A model generated the notes under the pieces. The model ran no database searches, was not told where the DNA came from, and saw only the letters and a list, made by a program, of their open reading frames with translations. 64,000 bases of DNA from Cryptomeria japonica (lineage: Eukaryota; Streptophyta; Pinopsida; Cupressales; Cupressaceae): positions 696,636,083-696,700,082 of the forward strand of contig NC_081412.1 in assembly GCF_030272615.1 (NCBI RefSeq), written 5' to 3'. The translations under genes and the position numbers were made by a program. Numbering within the stretch: the first letter of the stretch is position 1; every line of letters starts with the position of its first letter. Shown piece after piece: positions 1 through 12,421 of the stretch.

Positions 1-2079
1 TGAAGTCTAGACCACTAGGGCACATTGAAGTTTTCCATGATTTGTAAACAAATGATAACATTTATAATGAATTAATTGGGATGGGAAAATTATATCTCAT
101 TTAAACAAGATAATGAATAGTTTTGAGCCTCATGGCTTATGTCCTAGGGAGGATGTTTTAGGATAAGCATGAGAAGGGCGTGAAGATGGTAAGCTGATCT
201 CCCTTGGTCTCTCATAGGTTGAGATGGCTCCACATGTCCATCAGGCTAGTGCCTTGTGTTATTATGTTATTATGTTATGAGGATGGCATGTGATGACACT
301 CCACTCCTACATGTGTTCCCCCTTTATGATTTATGATTATGCTTATTGGAGCATTTATGTCTTGATGAGTTTTACGCCTCTGGGAATTCATTCTTGTTAT
401 CTCGTGATTGATTCTTGCTTGAGTGTCCTTGTGTTGGTTAGTCTCTTTGGTTTTAAGTGTCATCCTAGATGTAGAGTGTGTGTTGGGACCTTGTGTCATC
501 TCCTAGCACGGGCGGTGGTTCCTTTGGTTCCACATGGTCGGGTGGTTGGTGCTTTTAAACCATTGGGATATTCCTGTGTTTGGATTCTTCTTGCGTGGAT
601 GAGGATGCTTCTTCAGATTGTTCATGGATAATAATTGCAACAAGAATGTAAATGATAATGTGATTTATGTAATGAAATTCTTATGTAATGGCTGTAAAAG
701 AAATCATGTTTATGAGAAATGACTATGTTGTTCTAGTTGTAGTGATAACTTTGGTTATGGTAGATGATTGTAATGATGAACCTTGAGTTGTATTGTAATG
801 TATTTATATTAAATGAAACAGATGTATGAGATGTGAATAAGTATCATGGCTTGGAATTAAACGATGCATTTTGTATTCTTGATGAGCCATGTTAAAAGGA
901 AATAGTATAAATGTTATGATAATGGTATTAGACTTAAATGATGTCTTAAACTAATGTTTGACTAGAGGAAATGTTATGCCTTGGTAAGATGTATGAGTAT
1001 GAGTAATATTGGAAGGTATCTTAGGACATGTTTATGAGTTGCGATTAATGAATTTGAAATTGTAGTGTCATAATTCATAGACAGTGATCTAATGGTTGGA
1101 TTGAAATCTTATAATTGTTTGGGATGTGATTGAATATTCCTTATGAAAGTATTGTATGGAGTTTCTTAACGAATGGATTACTAATCTTATTAATGGAAAT
1201 ATCTAGTAAGTGTATGGGTAGATGGTAAAATGAATGCTTGTCTTTTAGAAAAAGGATTAGAATGTATCATATGTCGTGGTTGAAGATTATGTCTCCATTT
1301 GGTGGATGCTATTAGTTGTTATGGAATTAGGATATTATATCTTAGTTTGTGTTGACATGAATTTGTGTAGTTAATTGATTTGTAATAAAATGATTGTTGA
1401 TTAATTGATATAGTGTAAGAGAATTTATGAGAATTAAATGGGCTATGAATTAAATGTTTAGGAAGTCTTTGTGAGTATTGCCTTATGTACTTTACAAATC
1501 ATGCTAGAAGCATAGGATCATAAACGATTATGTGGAAGTTAATCGTAAATGGGAATTATGTTAATGCAATGTAAGGGTTAATCTTGGTATATGAATGATG
1601 ATGTTCATAGTCGAAGGTTGGTTAAAGGTAATAAGAACATTTGGACTTCGTGTATAAAATGAATCTAAGATGAAAAAGGAATTAGTTATGCATTGAAAGA
1701 TAGAATCTCATATTAAATGAAAGATTAAGTAGATTGGGTATCATGAGTGTTAAGTATTGCTATGATGTACCTAGGTTAGTATAATGATTAAGATTATGTG
1801 GTTTTGATCTAGAAGAAAGTAAATGCTTATTGCTTATGTAGGCAGATTAAGTAATGGCGTTGAGATACCCTAGGGAGTTAGTAGTAATGATTTATTGTAT
1901 TCCGCTTGCGTAATTGTTTGAATAGCTTGAGTGATTTACTCTATATTCATAATACTTAAATATTGTTGTGTTCTCGCTGCATTGCTTATGAGATGTTATG
2001 TGTTGTATAGTAAAAATAAATAAATAAAATTAGTGTGTATTTAGCTATATTTTTCTGGGGTATTTTGGCAGGCATTACA
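1..2079 (+). repeat. Probable Gypsy-type LTR (3' part or solo) interrupting element E
   Basis: This 2 kb stretch is rich in T, G and A, has no convincing reading frame, and ends in GGCAGGCATTACA. Many plant Gypsy LTRs end in CATTACA. Directly after it, at 2080, a gag coiled-coil frame begins in mid-domain, as expected if an LTR had inserted into gag. The next five bases, CATGA, would be the target duplication, but the left flank is off the window or not recognisable. Orientation and identity are inferred from the ending only. The short open frames here are random. Confidence 0.35.
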
Positions 2080-2860
2080 CATGAGAATTATGTGTTGAGA
2101 ACTGAGTTGGTGCAATCACGAAACAATGAGCAAGAGTTGGAAAGAATGGTGACAGTCCTAAGAAGTGATCTAGATGCTCGAAATGAATACAAAGAAAAGT
2201 TTAGGGTTAGTTCTGCAAGGCTTGATGAATTATTGAAGGATCAAAGAGACACTAGAGACACTAGAGGTCTTGGATTTGAGCATGGAGAAAGCTCCGATAC
2301 TGCAAATTAGGGGAATCTACCAAACAACCAAAATCTGAAATCACCGATAAGGCAATCCGATGCACACAAATTTAATGGTAGATGCTTTGTTTGTAATAAG
2401 TTTGGTCATAGAGCAAGTCAATGCATGAATAGAGCAAAACATAATCATAATACAGTTCCCGATCAGTGTTCAAATTGTAAATAGTATGGTCATAGGATAG
2501 AAGATTGTAGAATGAATGTGAGATGTCATGCATGTAGAAAGTTTGGACACATGGCTAATCAATTTAGGTCAAAGAACGATCAAGGACTCAACAAGGCAAT
2601 TTAGAAGAACAATGTTACTTGCTATGCATGCAACAAAATAGGACACATTGCTAAATATTGCAGAAGCAAGAATACACCAGAAGGGAACGACACATCTAAT
2701 GAGAAGGGAAAGCAAAAGGTTGATGAAATCCAACAAGCTTATGCTAAACAATGTGTTAGGAAATCTGATGATCAACCGACATAGGCAAATTCACCGGTTA
2801 CTCAATCGACATAGCAGAATGTTCCTGCACCGGTAGGAAACATATTCGACAACTAAGGCA
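2080..2860 (+). pseudogene. gag: Element E gag remnant: coiled coil plus four zinc knuckles
   Basis: One frame runs from the left junction through a Leu/Glu-rich coiled coil (about 2090-2245), then a LGFEHGESS linker typical of the end of some plant Copia gag proteins, then four CX2CX4HX4C knuckles at 2383-2424, 2467-2508, 2524-2565 and 2620-2661. The third knuckle has Phe in place of its last Cys. Retroviral-type zinc knuckles bind element RNA during packaging. The frame is broken by TAG at 2308, 2482 and 2602; the second lies inside a knuckle where Gln would fit. Four knuckles set this gag apart from the single-knuckle gag of elements A and C and match the gag of element B. Confidence 0.75.
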
Positions 2861-2865
2861 TTAGC

Positions 2866-2880
2866 CTTAGGGGGAGGCAA
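2866..2880 (+). repeat. Polypurine-like motif before ORF2 of element E
   Basis: The sequence CCTTAGGGGGAGGC lies just after the gag frame and before ORF2. A very similar GCTTAGGGGGAT follows ORF2 at about 6554-6565. The same pairing is seen around ORF2 in element B, so these look like boundaries of the ORF2 module. Confidence 0.5.
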
Positions 2881-3237
2881 ATGAACGAGAAATTCTGCAT
2901 CACCCCCGGTAGTGGTCTAAAAGCTTGTTTTAGATCTTGGTGAAGTCAGTTTGGAGGATAACCGACACTGAGATAATGGATTTTTGAATCCGGTATGATA
3001 TGCCGACATGCAATAATGTCAATAAGGAATTAGGGTTTTGCAGGATAAAAAGGATAAGTTGCTTCATTTATGATCACACAACACTCAGAGTGAAGTAGAG
3101 CGAGTTTAAGGTGATCAAGGCGATTAAGAGAATTTTCCAGCAATTTCCAGTATTTTCTGAGTGAATTTTCAAAGGTTTTCACTGGCTTATGTTGAGAGGT
3201 ATTTTCTCTTTTTTTCACGCTACTTTTTTGTATCGTG

Positions 3238-6200
3238 ATGGCTTCTGGATCTTCTCCCGCTCCGACAGATGTGGCTACCCCTGTTGTGGTGGACATTAAG
3301 GATCGTCCACATCCAAAATTTAAGCAATGCCCTCAAATTGCAAAGGTCGATGACTCAATCAACGCATTTTCTAGGGTTCCTGACGGAGTTCTTTATGTGG
3401 AACATGTGAGAGCATATATTCACTGCACTTTGGAGGATCTGGGATCATCAGAGATTAAATCAATTTACTTGTCCACTTTGTTGAACAAGGATGGATTGAT
3501 CAAACCAAAAATTATGAATGATTAGGGTTTCATCGATATTCTGGAGATGCCCGAGTTCGAGGATGAGATAATTTGGTACGCGCTGAGCCAAGTCCATGGC
3601 GAGTTCATATGGCTTGACCAACCCTACAAAATCACCAATGAGGTGATTCATGCTATCACCAGTTTACCCCAGGTCAGATAGAGACCAGGCAAGAGGAAGG
3701 TTCCTAACAATGAAGTGAACAAGCTAACCGGTGCCACCTTTGACAATCGGTCGATGCGGATTAGCACCATCAGGGATAAAGATGTTCAATTTGCAAGCAT
3801 GGTAATTGGATACAAGGCAACTCAATCAAACCAGTTGAACTCTATTTCTAGTTCCTGTATCTACTGTGCACACAAGATGGTAGAAGAAAATGTGAAATAT
3901 GATCTTTGTCAGTGGATGTGTGATGAGTTGATTTCAAATTTAGGAAAGATTAAGGAAAAAGTGAAAGGTACATTCCGGTATGGGAATCTCATTGTCTGTT
4001 TAATGCTTTTCTTTTTGAATGAGATACTGAGATTTGGTAAGAGGCAATGGGCCTTTGATATACCAGTAGGAAAACATATTAAGGATGTCTTGAGGAATTT
4101 GGGACAGGAAAGAGACTCCATTATGTGGGGTTATTTCAAAGCATTTTAGAAAGCAATGAAAAAGAGGGAAAGGATATCTAAGCATATAGTTGACAAATAC
4201 TCTGCCGACATATGCTTCATGGTGAAAAAGGATGAAACTTTAATAGAAGTAGTGCAACTTAAAACTCTCTGGGTTACTGAAATCGGCTATGAGGTTGATG
4301 CACAGATCTTGGATCTCTATGCCAAGATGCTTATAGATGCCCCAGTTGATGAGAAAGAAAAAACTTTTGGTACTGCATAGCAGAAGGAATTTGAAGTAAT
4401 GATAGGTTTCAGTAAGAAGAAAAGGGAAGGAAAAATAAAGAAGGTTGGACAAGTTGTCCAGAAGATGACCTCTGAGATCAAACGAATCATTAGTTTGGCA
4501 GAGACATCTCCTCCGATAGCTTTACAAGCTTCTCCGGAAGCAGGAACCAAAGACCTTTATTTCTCCTATTGAATCTGGTTCTGAGACTGAGGAAGAAACC
4601 CCGAAGATTCCAAAGATCTACATGAGGATTCAGAGGAAAAATCTCGAGGAAGGGAAACTGCAGAAAACCAAAGTCACTCCTTCGGTAGCACAAAAGAAAA
4701 TTTTGAAGGAGAGGAAACCTACTGAGAAAAGGAAACGGGCCAAGGAGTCTGCTCCCACCCCCGGTAAGAAGAAGAAATCAGATTTAGATATTGGTCTTGA
4801 ATCTGGTAAAAGTGTTAAGGTTATTGCTCCTCTTTATGTTGCTGAACTAATTGATCAAATCACAAAAGATGGTATTTTGAGTAATATACATCACTATTAT
4901 AGTGATATGGATGATAAGCAACAAAAGGAGATTGAAGAATCAATTTTGTTATACTTAGACATATATATGAAAGCCTTACTTGAGATTGAAAAACAAATAC
5001 GCATATTTATATAACAAGTTAGATGCTAGGAGGTTATCGACTATTGAGGAGGATAAGCATATTAAGGTTCATGAATTGTTAATTGTTTGTGGTGCTATAA
5101 CTGAGGAAGAGATGCAATCGTGTCTAGAGTTTGCAAACAAAACAAATTTCCAGAGTAGACACCGATATGCAAGTCTTATGGTAGGGAGAGTAAATGAAAT
5201 TGTGAAGGAAACACATGAGGCCTGGGTTAAATTCCTTGTGGATAAGCCAATTTTCTTTACATCACTGGATATTCCACCTAAGTTTGACATTCTAGACATC
5301 CCGATTGATGCTAAAGATACAGGTATACTAGGTGGAGATCCACCTGTTTTGGAATGGAAAAGAACTGAGGATATTCCTCCAGCAGTAACACATGTACAGG
5401 ATGCAGAGATCAACATACCGGAACAAGACAATCCTCCTCCGGTAATTGATGTTGATACAATTGAAATTCATGAGGTAGCGGCTGCAGAAATAAGTGCACC
5501 AAGTGGCGAAGCCACTGGTGCTGAGGAGATAAAGGATAAAATAGATCAGAAGGCAGAAGAGGATGATTAGACTAAGGTCAGGTACCTTCATCGGTTGTTG
5601 GAACTTCACTCATCCAGTCAAGAAGATTTTGGTCATTTTGGGAATAAGAACATTAAGTAGCTGAGCAGTTTTGAATTGATGTTTGTTGCAACTCAAAAAT
5701 TAAAGAAGGAAGGTTCAAAAGATAAGGAGGTTATTGAGCAAGCTATTCCAATTTTGCAATAACTTGCACCAGAATGCAAGATTGATCGGGTAGCTAGTCC
5801 ATCCGGTAAGTTGAAAGGTTTGACTGAGCATATTGCAAAAGAGTATAAAACTCTTCAACAAGTGTCAAACCAACAATTGGTGGAAAGGTATAATACAGAT
5901 AGAAAGGTCACCTGTGATAATATGATCACATTTGACAAAGCTAAGCTGATAGAAGAGATGCCAAGGATTGATGAAGCTCTTTAGCAATGTAGCATATACT
6001 GATCTTGCATTAACACAAGAAAACTTACAACATATCTGGATAATAGAGTTAAAGCGGATAAGGACAAGTTGGAACAACTTGGTGTCAGTTTTGATGGTAC
6101 TAAATCTTTGACCAGCTCTGTTGATGGTCAAATTTTTCTTTTAGAGTCTGAAATTTCAGCCCTGGAGAAGGAAAAGGACAAATTAATCCGGCGGGCTAGA

Positions 6201-6554
6201 GAATTGAGAGGTTTGGTATGTCCTCGACTTAATACTTTGTTTCTTCATAAGAAGGAATGTATGGACCAGATGAATATGCCCACACCGACAACCCTAATAG
6301 AAGAAGAACTGCATGCTTACATTCTAAACGAGTTTGTATCAATTTTGGGAACTCTAAAATCCGGCTGGGATACTTATTTGGCATTTTTGAAAGGTGCTTA
6401 TCCAGATATTTTCAAGAACATTTTGATTCGGTATTCACAATTTTGCTTTGTACAAAATTTCATTTCTTATTTTTTGCCCCGGTCTTTGGCATTGCTGTCA
6501 AAGGGGGAGAGGTGGATGCGAAGAATGTCAAGGGACATAAGAAGTAATGTATAG
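3238..6554 (+). pseudogene. Element E ORF2: long protein of unrecognised family, also in element B
   Basis: I do not recognise this protein. The ATG at 3238 opens a frame broken by TAG at 3523, 3679, 4147 and 4378 and by shifts near 4550 and 5000; the last piece ends at 6554. The product would be about 1,000-1,100 residues. Visible parts: an N-terminal segment with a C-LEDLGS motif (about 3430-3450); a conserved core with FASMVIGYKA (from 3790), an AHKM..E...YDLC segment, and FRYGNLIVCLMLFFLNE (about 3970-4020) followed by QWAFDIPV; a Lys-rich basic linker (4620-4780); an acidic Pro-rich region (5330-5570); and a C-terminal coiled coil (about 6070-6210). The core aligns by eye with the minus-strand ORF at 22375-22980. 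The hydrophobic stretch is short and mixed, so a membrane segment is not clear. Retention in two diverged elements suggests use by the element or capture of a host gene. Confidence 0.6.
6486..6511 (+). promoter_or_regulatory. Upstream polypurine-like motif, element E
   Basis: Contains GGCATTGCTGTCAAAGGGGG, nearly the same as the LTR-adjacent tract at 6652-6675. Elements A, C and B carry an equivalent second copy at the same relative place, roughly 100-190 bases inside the 3' LTR. Confidence 0.5.
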
Positions 6555-6651
6555 CTTAGGGGGATCAGTCTTTGGAGATCAGTTTTGGGAGATTGGTTTT
6601 GGGATAGGAACCGTTACAACACTTCAACGATCGATTTTTCACATGATTGTT

Positions 6652-6675
6652 GCCATCAATGCCAAATGGGGAGAT
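6652..6675 (+). promoter_or_regulatory. Polypurine tract of element E
   Basis: GCCATCAATGCCAAATGGGG followed by AGAT abuts the LTR start TGTTGG. Plant Copia elements use such a tract to prime plus-strand DNA. Confidence 0.8.
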
Positions 6676-7538
6676 TGTTGGCAATTGACACTCATCCGGG
6701 TTATAGGTGTTGTCATTGCTGCCAACACACTTCATGGGAGATCCTACAATCAAGGTAATCGACATTCACTTCACCGACATCCAAGGAACCAACATGCATG
6801 TAGCCGACAAACTTAGAACTAGTATTCTAAGGCTGACATAGGAGATTGATTCGACAAGCGTGGAAGTGACAATGATCATATTGTTTCATGTTTATATTTT
6901 GTTTGGGACGACATGTGTCTTATCATTTGTAATATGGTTGTAAGCCGACATAAGGCATTTGTGTTTATTCATGTAATTGGGTATATAAGTCAATCTGGGT
7001 TAGGTCATTTTGAGGATATGACAGATAAGAGATGCGATAGGTTATGTGATGGTATATGAGCGAGATATTGATCGATAGATATCTAGAGGTTTGGGAAGTG
7101 ATCTAAGCTATCAGTAAGGAAGGTTACAATATAACCGGTATAGAGTTCTTTAACCGGAACTCATCCAACATAGCAGATGCTCATTCTGGTTGAGTTTTTG
7201 TTTGTAATCCAGTACTTTGGATCTATAGTCAGTGACGCTCCTTTTGTGATGAGCAGTGTGTCTTCCTGCATGTGTAGGCCCCTCTTGTAATATTTATTTA
7301 GTTGGCCAGTGGATAGATATTGTGGGTCTCCAATCCCACCGTGGGTTTTCCTCATTGAGGTTTTCCATGTATAAATCTCTGTGTTATGGTGTTGATTCAT
7401 GTGGTTTCATTGATATTACTTGTTGTTACTTTCTTTTATGCATACCGATTATTAAGTGGATTTTTTAATAAGGTTAAAATTTTTGTATCCGACAAAACAC
7501 TGATTCACCCCCCCCCCTAGTGTTCTTGGATTCCAACA
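6676..7538 (+). repeat. 3' LTR of element E
   Basis: 863 bases starting TGTTGGCAATTGAC and ending GATTCCAACA, giving TG..CA termini. It follows a polypurine tract. Inside are the conserved stem-loop at 7340-7369 (CGTGG / CCATG outer arms, CCTC / GAGG inner arms) and a run of C near the 3' end (7508-7517), both shared with the other Copia LTRs here. No second copy is present in the window. Confidence 0.8.
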
Positions 7539-9530
7539 TTATCACATCTCTCTTCTATCATTTATTTTATCTTGCATCTATCTTTTATTTTATCAATCTA
7601 TCTGAGTTGTTCGTAGAGGTGGAAACACCAAAGCAGGGGTCTGACTGAGGCAGACTCCAAAACATAAACCCCAACATTTTCGTTTCTAGCTTGTGTGCAG
7701 GTTGCATTAGAGAAGATTCATCTAGCTAGAGGCTTCATAGCGTGGACCTATTGTTTGTTTACTTTCTTCCCTTTTTCTCCTTCCATTTTATCTTGGTTAT
7801 TTCGTATATCACATTTACTAGTTTAGCTTTATTACCCCATGTGTTTTATTGTATTATAATTGCACCTAGAACTCTCTGTACAAACTCTATACCTCGTCCG
7901 TATAGGACGACAACGCGCCGCGCTGGTGTCCCAGACCTGCACGCTCATCCTTTTGACAGAGTTGCCTAAGAGCCTCAGATTGTGATTAACTACTTAACTT
8001 TGTCATTTTTATCCCCTGGCTCACCTTAGCGCCAGTTTGAGCGAGGTAATGACGGATCGATTTGTCCTCTGAGATTTATCATCTTGGAGGTGACAAATCT
8101 CCTCCTCTACACAAGTCTTGTTAGACACCTACATTTTTGCAGGGTCTCCTGGCTTTGTCTACTGGCCGCAACTCTCTGACACAAACTCCTTTCTGCTCAG
8201 TGCCACTGACTTTCCTGCCGACTAGTACAACTCCTTTGTCGCCACCGGACTACCCACCGACCACTCCACGCACTTCCGCCACCATGGTCCAGCTGGCCTC
8301 GCTGCCACTCCCGTCTTGCCGATGCCTCAGCTCTTCTACACCGCTGCTTGGCCCCTCCACATTTGCTCCGGCCGCCATCGCTTCAATGCACACAACATTT
8401 TCTATTTCCGCCAGCTAAGCACCACAACAACACATATGTGGTGCATTTTTATTCACCCATGGGGCTTTCCCTCCTACCACATTGCTACCATGCAATGTTA
8501 TGAGATTCACCAGTTAGCACCACATAGTGCTTAGTCAACACGACACGTAGCCAGATCCCATTGGACCATACAAATAATTCAACACGCATAGCTAGTTCAT
8601 GAGTCATCGCCACGTCAGCTTGAGAAAGACATGTGGCGTGATCTTATTCAACTGTACTTTTGAGTCGACCTGTATAGTCAGCAGGACACGTCATCAGTCA
8701 TATGCATAGTTGGCTGCCACATCAGTACCTACAGTCAACATTTTGTACAACTGTACAACCATGTGTCAGTTTTCGATTGGGCCACATCAACAAATCCATA
8801 CTGTATGAAAATTCATGCAGCCATGGATGAAGTTTTGGTGATAGCCAGACAATGATCAAAATTAATCCCATGAAATGATGATGTTAACAGTTTTTTTGAA
8901 ATTTTTCAGCCCCTCTTATGAGCTTTTTGATTTTGCAAGAAAACTTTGGAGGCCCATAACTTGCTCATTTTAGCTCCTTTTTAAGTGCAATTTTTTTTTA
9001 TTTGGGATATTTTTTTTGTGCTCTTCACAGTGGTGGTGGTATTTTTCGATTTTAGTGGACAATTTTTTCACAATTTCCAGTTTTTCATAATTGTGCCTAT
9101 CCAATCCTCGATTTTGCAACTTCAGAGGCTTTGTTTGGGCTCATACGAGCTCCTTTTCAGTGTCATTATTTTTAAAATGCATAATATTTCGCCTACTTTC
9201 ATGTGGAGCTATCGCATTTTCACCATTTGGAGTAGAAATTGTACTTTCAGTATTTGGTCATTTTTGGCCTATTTGGTACTTGTAATTTGCTTGGATCTCA
9301 ACTTCGTTCTCTTGCAGTAATTTTTGGAGCTTCTTATAGCCTATTTAAGACAATTGTAAAGTTGAAATCAAAAGTCTAGTTTTCCATTTTTTGCACGTAC
9401 TAAGTATAAAGCGCCAAATCATCATTTCCGCGCGTGGGGGGGGTGAATTCCTTGATTGAGTAAATTTGGGGGGGTGTCTTGTGTGATTGTGCCTCCTTGT
9501 TATCTTGTGTTTTTTTTCATTTTGGTGCTA
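7539..9530. other. Unassigned 2 kb between elements E and D
   Basis: I see no supported gene. The part at 7860-8420 is more GC-rich than its surroundings, and its small open frames are Pro/Ser/Thr-rich, without recognisable domains. The part at 8880-9420 is T-rich. A G run with TGAATTC at about 9435-9455 resembles the reverse complement of the C-tract end of Copia LTRs, but nothing else of an LTR follows. It may include the leader or LTR of element D; this could not be shown. Confidence 0.4.
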
Positions 9531-11283
9531 TGGGTTCTCCTAAATTCCACTTTTAACTCCACATAATTATGCATTATGGAAAATTAAAGCATGGAGTAAA
9601 TTAATGGAAAAGGACTCATTCATTATGTACATGGAACAATAACAACACCACTTGATCCTAAGGCTGATCCTAATGCTCAAGTTGAGTGGCTCACTAAAAT
9701 CTATGGCACTTGGAACCTTGAGAAAGTATGTATCAGATGACCTCATTTTTCACATTGAGAAATGCACTACAGTTAAAGAGGCTTGGGATATTTATGAGAA
9801 ATTGTATGGTCAAGTTGATGAGATTAGGGGCTACAAGCTTGATGGTGAACTCACAACATTTAATCCCAAGGATTTTGATACAATCCAAGATTATGAGCTA
9901 AGAGAAAAGCTTAAGGATTGCGGCATTGACAAGAAGGATGCTCAATTGGTTTACAACTTGTTGGAAAAGATTCCATCAGAGTATGCAACCTTTGTTTCTA
10001 GCTTTCACACCCATCGGTTGGCTCAAGGTGCCTCATACACTCCATCATCATTTGATGCATTAACAAAGATGTCGATACTTGAGCAATTTAAGTTGACCAA
10101 GATGGGAATTCTCAAATCTTCAAAGTAGCAAGCTTTGATTGCTAACAAAGGGAATCAAAGCAATCAAGAAAAAAGGAAAGAAGCAAAATCAATCTAACCC
10201 AAAGACACAACATGATAGAGAACAATCATCCTCTCCACAATAAGGTGATTCTACATCTTCACCGAAGGGGAAAGCATATAAGATTTTTTTTTGTGCATAT
10301 TGCAAAAAGTCGGTACATGATGAACATCATTGTTACAAGAAGGATATTGATGAATTGAAACATCTTCTTGAGAAGAATAGAATCAGTTTGCCTTCTAGAA
10401 TGTCTACTTTGAATTCTTCTTCCAAAGAAAAGGATAAAGGGAAGGATAACACTTTTGGGACAAATAAAAGACAAGGTCTTTGTGCTACTAAAAGTCATGA
10501 TTTAGGGAGATGACCTCTAGATTCAGGAGCTTCTCATCATATGGAATCTTTGCAGTCTATGTTCTCTTCATTTGAGCCTTGCAACATGCCACCGATTTTG
10601 ATGGGAAATCATACATATATGAATGTGATTGAGAAATGATCTGTTGCCATTGGGGACAACTCCTTCAATGATGTGTTGTGTGTACCCCATTTGACAAACA
10701 ATCTTCTTTTCATCTATCAGATCACTCATGGGGCAACAAGGAAAATTGTGGAGTTCACATCTGATTCAGTTATCATTAGACTTGAAGAGTAGAGCTATCA
10801 TTGCAACTAGGGTGGTTGATCATGCATCTCGGTTGTACTCCTTTTCACATTTTGGTCCTCTTGATGAGATTGATTCTTCACATGATGATCACACATCTTG
10901 CATTGATTCAGATATCAAGGAGACCTTTGGTTACTTGAACTTGGGCATTCTCACATGTAAACCCATTCTTAAGACTAGCATTTCATCTCCTCCTATTGAC
11001 TCCACAATGACTATTACACTTGATGGTGCAGATGTTACTACAGTTTGGTCTTCTTGTGATTCAGTGCAGTAGGGTATACCTTGTCTTCCAGTTTTAGTTC
11101 CTTGGGATGACTACTTTACAAACACTGCAGGTTTGTTTGTGGAGTCCTACATGCAGATTTCAGAGACATAATTGATGATATTCATCTTCTCTTTGATGAA
11201 GACAACCCTTCTTCAGTTGTTGCGATGCAACACTTTGACCCTCTTGTTCATTCTCTACATGATCATTCTTTTGAGGTTGATAT
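9531..11283 (+). pseudogene. gag: Element D: decayed Copia gag-protease, first part
   Basis: The frame opens with ATG at 9531 and shifts near 9650. It has the Copia gag domain (UBN2 type) with DLIFHIEKCTTVKEAWDIYE and LLEKIPSEYATFVSSF, then a zinc-binding segment CAYCKK..HDEHHC (about 10290-10335), then an aspartic protease motif LDSGASHHM (about 10515-10545), and then the beginning of a pre-integrase-like segment (HASRLYSFSHF, near 10820). Where the integrase catalytic core should follow, the frame continues as an acidic, His-rich sequence with no recognisable domain. Several stops and shifts break it. It is interrupted at 11283 by a solo LTR and resumes in frame at 12427. Confidence 0.7.
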
Positions 11284-12421
11284 TGTGTCGACTTGAATTT
11301 GATCTTCAGAATACTACCTCCAGCATGTTAGCTTCACAAAATACAAAGGAAATGCTACAGGAAATCCAAACTCAACCAATGAAACTACATGAAAATAATA
11401 TTAAAATAAAAACACTATTATTACCTTCATGATTTAAGTCTCATTGTGTCCTAGCTCCACTGTTCTTGGTTGCAGATGATGTGCTCTCAGACAAGCACTG
11501 ATAGCTTCCAATATGGCATATGAAGAATGGACTGATAACTGATACTTAAATGATACTATGATATGAAATGCAAATGATTCAAAGCTAAATGATTATGCTA
11601 AATGAGAAAATGCTAAAACTGCTAATTGCTTCAAGGTAAAAACTCACAGATGCATAAGTTTACTCAAATTGTTAACTTGAAAACTCACTTGAAACTAACT
11701 CTTTCTCAACTCAAACTCCTACTTTTATAGACTTTGAGAGGATAAGATGATGTGTCCTAGATCAACGATTATGATCAGGTCTGCAAATTTGGATGGCTAT
11801 GAGCAAAGGTGAAGGTTGAGAGAAAGGGGCAAGGAGAAGATAAGTGTCACTCATCTCACCTTGACTAGATGGTTGGAGAAGATTTAGACATGAGAGGACA
11901 AGTGGACTCAAGTCCTTCCTAAGATGTGGTGATGTTGGAGAGAATATAGAAGAAGGTTAAGAAATATGTGTACGTGCACAATATTTCATTTATTTTGGAA
12001 GTTGGAGATAAGTGGCTAATAAATATTTTATTTATTTTAATTTTGTCGAATTAATTTAGTCACATGATGGATGAGTTGGCAAAGGAAAGATGAAGTGGAT
12101 ATGGAAGGATGAGTTGGAAATGAATTAAATAATTTAGGAGATCATTTAATAATTGAGACTATAGGATAGAAGAATAACCATTAAATATTAAATATTTAAT
12201 TGATTACATGAATAAATAATATTAGATATTTAATTAATTGATTAGAAGAAAAGGATAAATGAATTAATTAATAAAATATTTCAATTAAATTAATTAATAG
12301 AAAGACATGAAATGAATTAAATTAATTAATCTTTTCAAATTAACTATTTAATAGAAGAATAATTATTAAATAAATATAAAATATTTATTTAATCACTCAT
12401 AGCCAATTTTATGTGTATACA
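11284..12421 (-). repeat. Solo LTR in element D, target duplication GATAT
   Basis: The insertion is bounded by GATAT at 11279-11283 and 12422-12426 and has TG..CA ends on both strands. Read on the minus strand it starts TGTATACACATAAAATTGG, close to the start of the F/G LTRs (TGTAGACACCTAAAAATGG), so minus orientation and a Gypsy-type family are likely. The AT-rich block at 12000-12400 matches the AT-rich middle of those LTRs in character. With it removed, the element D frame continues. There is no internal region, so this is an LTR-LTR recombination product. Confidence 0.8.

Larger units (their letters stand above)
2080..7538 (+). mobile_element. Element E: pol-less Copia-like LTR element, 5' truncated in window
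   Basis: Order seen: C-terminal gag with coiled coil and zinc knuckles (2080-2860), a GGGGGA motif, a long ORF2 (3238-6554), two polypurine motifs, and a 3' LTR (6676-7538). There is no protease, integrase, reverse transcriptase or RNase H between gag and LTR. Element B on the other strand (18681-33598) has the same layout and a homologous ORF2, so E is a family member rather than a random fragment. The 5' LTR and gag N-terminus are missing; the sequence at 1-2079 occupies that place. The five bases after the LTR are TTATC, which would be the right target duplication. Mobilisation by a pol-bearing Copia such as A or C is inferred from the shared polypurine tract. Confidence 0.75.

Noticed and set aside
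290-631. 113-codon frame in the first LTR-like region
   Set aside because: Low complexity, no domain, inside probable LTR sequence.
8137-8418. 93-codon Pro/Ser/Thr-rich frame, preceded by a TTTTTGCAG that looks like a splice acceptor
   Set aside because: No ATG at its start, no domain and no supporting exon; could be chance in a GC-richer patch.
9435-9480. G run with TGAATTC that resembles the reverse of a Copia LTR end
   Set aside because: No stem-loop, LTR body or target duplication follows; too little to call an LTR.
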